The notes beneath the pieces were generated by a model that saw only the letters and a program-made list of their open reading frames with translations, had not been told where the DNA came from and did no database searches. Positions 22,880 to 23,968 of a DNA stretch of 23,968 bases are shown here, piece by piece; within the stretch, counting starts at the first letter, position 1, and every line of letters starts with the position of its first letter. Origin of the DNA: an uncultured Bacilli bacterium (GTDB taxonomy: Bacteria; Bacillota_I; Bacilli_A; RF39; UBA660); NCBI GenBank assembly GCA_910583685.1, contig CAJTXY010000020.1, positions 1 through 23,968 of the forward strand, read 5' to 3'. The translations under genes and the position numbers were made by a program.

Positions 22880-23968
22880 TAAGGCGAAAACTCAGAAGTG
22901 CAGTAGCATGTCCACTTCCAGCACCAATACAGAAAATTCCGACATTAGAAGGAGGGAGACTTGCATAATATCCTCCTGATATTATCCATACTGCAGAATT
23001 ATTTTTATTTGAAGGACTTACCACTGAATTGCCATACCATTTAGTAGTTTCATTGTAGATTTGCGAATAACAACGTTTTCCATTACAAGAAGTATTTGAA
23101 TCTGTTGATGTATAAAAATCATAGTATTTATCTGCTAACCAATCCTTTCCACTATAAAATGTATCATCGTATAAATAACCTGTATAACCAGAATTTATTG
23201 TATTGTTCTTTCCAGTATATCTTTTTTCTCCTGGGGCATATACTCCTGTTGTTGCCTCAGAACTACCACCTACCATATCATAAACTCCATAGATAGTTCC
23301 TGTTGTGGAAGCTCCTGTTCCCAAAATCGCTTCATCATAAGTATATTGACATCCATAGTCCGTATTTGCATTGCTTGGAGCACCATAACTACAGCCTGTA
23401 ATATACTGATCGGATTTATTTTGATAGATCTCTTTACTTGCTCCACTATAACCTCTATTTCCTAGTTTTCCATATTTACTTTGGGATAGATAAGCAACTG
23501 CTCCCCACTCGCTATTTTTCATTGCATGGGAGTCTAAGGTATTACCAAACCCGTAGCGATTATTATTCTTCCCTACATTTCTTCCTATTTCTCCAAGGAC
23601 TGCTACTTGTATTGCTCTCCAACTTGTTACATTGGGTTTGATCATAGCGTCTAACTCAGTTGTATTTCCTCCACCATCCTCTGCAGCGGGACTCGAACTG
23701 CTCGTTTCAAATTTTCCTACCCATATTCCTGATAACTCATCACTTCCAAAGGTAAAGGCATCTGGCGTTCTAAAGTTACTAACACCCTCTGCCACCTTAT
23801 ATTGAGCACTTCCTGTATCTTTCTCACTCTTACTTATAAACTTAATATCAATCTCTCCTGGTAAAGCTTGTGTAGGTGCTTCCGTTAAATAAATTCCCTG
23901 CTTTCCATAGTAGTTGGTCCCGTCTTCTGATCCTATCGTATAACTATACCTTGGAACCCATACCCACA
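22863..23968 (-). CDS. Lectin-like (FGE-fold) surface protein, candidate DGR target, 5' partial
   Basis: The reading frame stays open to the right edge, so the start is off-window; the in-frame GTG at 23795 is internal. Visible residues begin WVWVPRYSYTIG, then a beta-rich part with GEIDIKFISKSEKDTG, FTFGSDELSGIWVGKFETS, NSEWGAVAYLSQSKYG, STTGTIYGVYDMVGG, SAVWIISGGYY and finally SFRLILSAT. The YDM.GG, SGG and SFR elements in this order resemble FGE-sulfatase/C-type-lectin folds, the scaffold used by many DGR variable proteins. No catalytic FGE residues are claimed. The last 30 codons before LSAT are unusual: 24 end in a pyrimidine, and adenine is about 15% of the tract against 35-40% nearby. 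The decayed paralogue is at 12321-13488. Surface exposure and ligand binding are inferred. Confidence 0.8.
   Translation of the reverse strand, partial: WVWVPRYSYTIGSEDGTNYYGKQGIYLTEAPTQALPGEIDIKFISKSEKDTGSAQYKVAEGVSNFRTPDAFTFGSDELSGIWVGKFETSSSSPAAEDGGGNTTELDAMIKPNVTSWRAIQVAVLGEIGRNVGKNNNRYGFGNTLDSHAMKNSEWGAVAYLSQSKYGKLGNRGYSGASKEIYQNKSDQYITGCSYGAPSNANTDYGCQYTYDEAILGTGASTTGTIYGVYDMVGGSSEATTGVYAPGEKRYTGKNNTINSGYTGYLYDDTFYSGKDWLADKYYDFYTSTDSNTSCNGKRCYSQIYNETTKWYGNSVVSPSNKNNSAVWIISGGYYASLPPSNVGIFCIGAGSGHATALLSFRLILSAT
22881..22960 (-). other. Adenine-depleted, NNY-codon tract: candidate DGR variable region
   Basis: On the coding strand this 80-bp tract has about 12 adenines, while the 69 bp just upstream hold about 27. 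The codons are almost all NNT or NNC, with only scattered GGA/GCA and one CTG as exceptions. Mutagenic homing converts AAY template codons to NNY, which would give this pattern. No template repeat or reverse transcriptase is in the window, so the assignment rests on composition. Confidence 0.5.

Noticed and set aside
22863..23795. A complete gene starting at the GTG at 23795
   Set aside because: The frame continues upstream without a stop to the window edge, encoding residues typical of the family, and no ribosome-binding site precedes the GTG.
1..23968. tRNA, rRNA, CRISPR array, insertion sequence or prophage
   Set aside because: I saw no cloverleaf-like or rRNA sequence, no regular short repeats with spacers, and no transposase, integrase or phage structural gene.

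Overview
This is an AT-rich, gene-dense bacterial chromosome segment. The gene order priA - fmt - rlmN - stp - prkC - rsgA - rpe on the minus strand is the classic Bacillota (Bacilli/Clostridia) block. Shine-Dalgarno sites of the AAGGAG / AGAGGTGA type, a PASTA-domain kinase and PriA/RecD2/MtaB all fit a low-GC Gram-positive, probably an uncultured gut Bacilli-like lineage; that placement is inference. Trp is TGG and TGA is used as a stop (rlmN), so the code is standard bacterial, not mycoplasma-type.

Layout. 1-336: gene-free DNA holding the leader of a gene off the left edge, a 23-bp dyad, a plus-strand terminator and a 15-bp inverted repeat. 360-1948 (minus): a secreted 3D-domain cell-wall protein and an unknown membrane protein. 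2011-12217 (minus): the conserved housekeeping block. In the B. subtilis block the slots between priA and fmt and between fmt and rlmN hold def and rsmB; here they hold two unknown membrane proteins. 12321-13488 (minus): a decayed copy of a surface-protein gene. 13626-17353 (minus): a small membrane protein, recD2 and mtaB. 17417-18388 (minus) and 18644-19939 (plus): a divergent pair, an acidic bitopic membrane protein and a SpoVB-type flippase. 19926-20687 (minus): an unknown protein with a possible HTH. 20796-22839 (plus): an OmpR-type response regulator and sensor kinase. 22863 to the right edge (minus): an intact surface-protein gene, 5' end off the window.

How the parts may fit. PrkC/Stp is the muropeptide-sensing kinase/phosphatase pair, RsgA and RlmN act on ribosomes, Fmt makes the initiator tRNA, and PriA/RecD2 handle replication restart and repair. 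A sensor/regulator pair sits in the same window as paired TTTACA boxes (WalR/PhoP-like) found upstream of the 3D-domain gene and in the flippase/membrane-protein divergent region. This suggests, but does not prove, a local envelope regulon.

The most interesting material is the surface-protein family. The intact copy (22863 to edge) has an FGE-sulfatase/C-type-lectin-like body. Its last ~30 codons are strongly depleted in adenine and nearly all end in a pyrimidine, with a perfect hairpin just beyond. This is the footprint expected of a diversity-generating retroelement (DGR) variable region. No reverse transcriptase or template repeat lies in the window, so it would have to act in trans. The other copy (12321-13488) is broken by an amber codon, a G7-tract frameshift and a 3' deletion/frameshift, and is mosaic with the intact copy. 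The dyad overlapping its promoter recurs, in the opposite orientation, upstream of the gene off the left edge.
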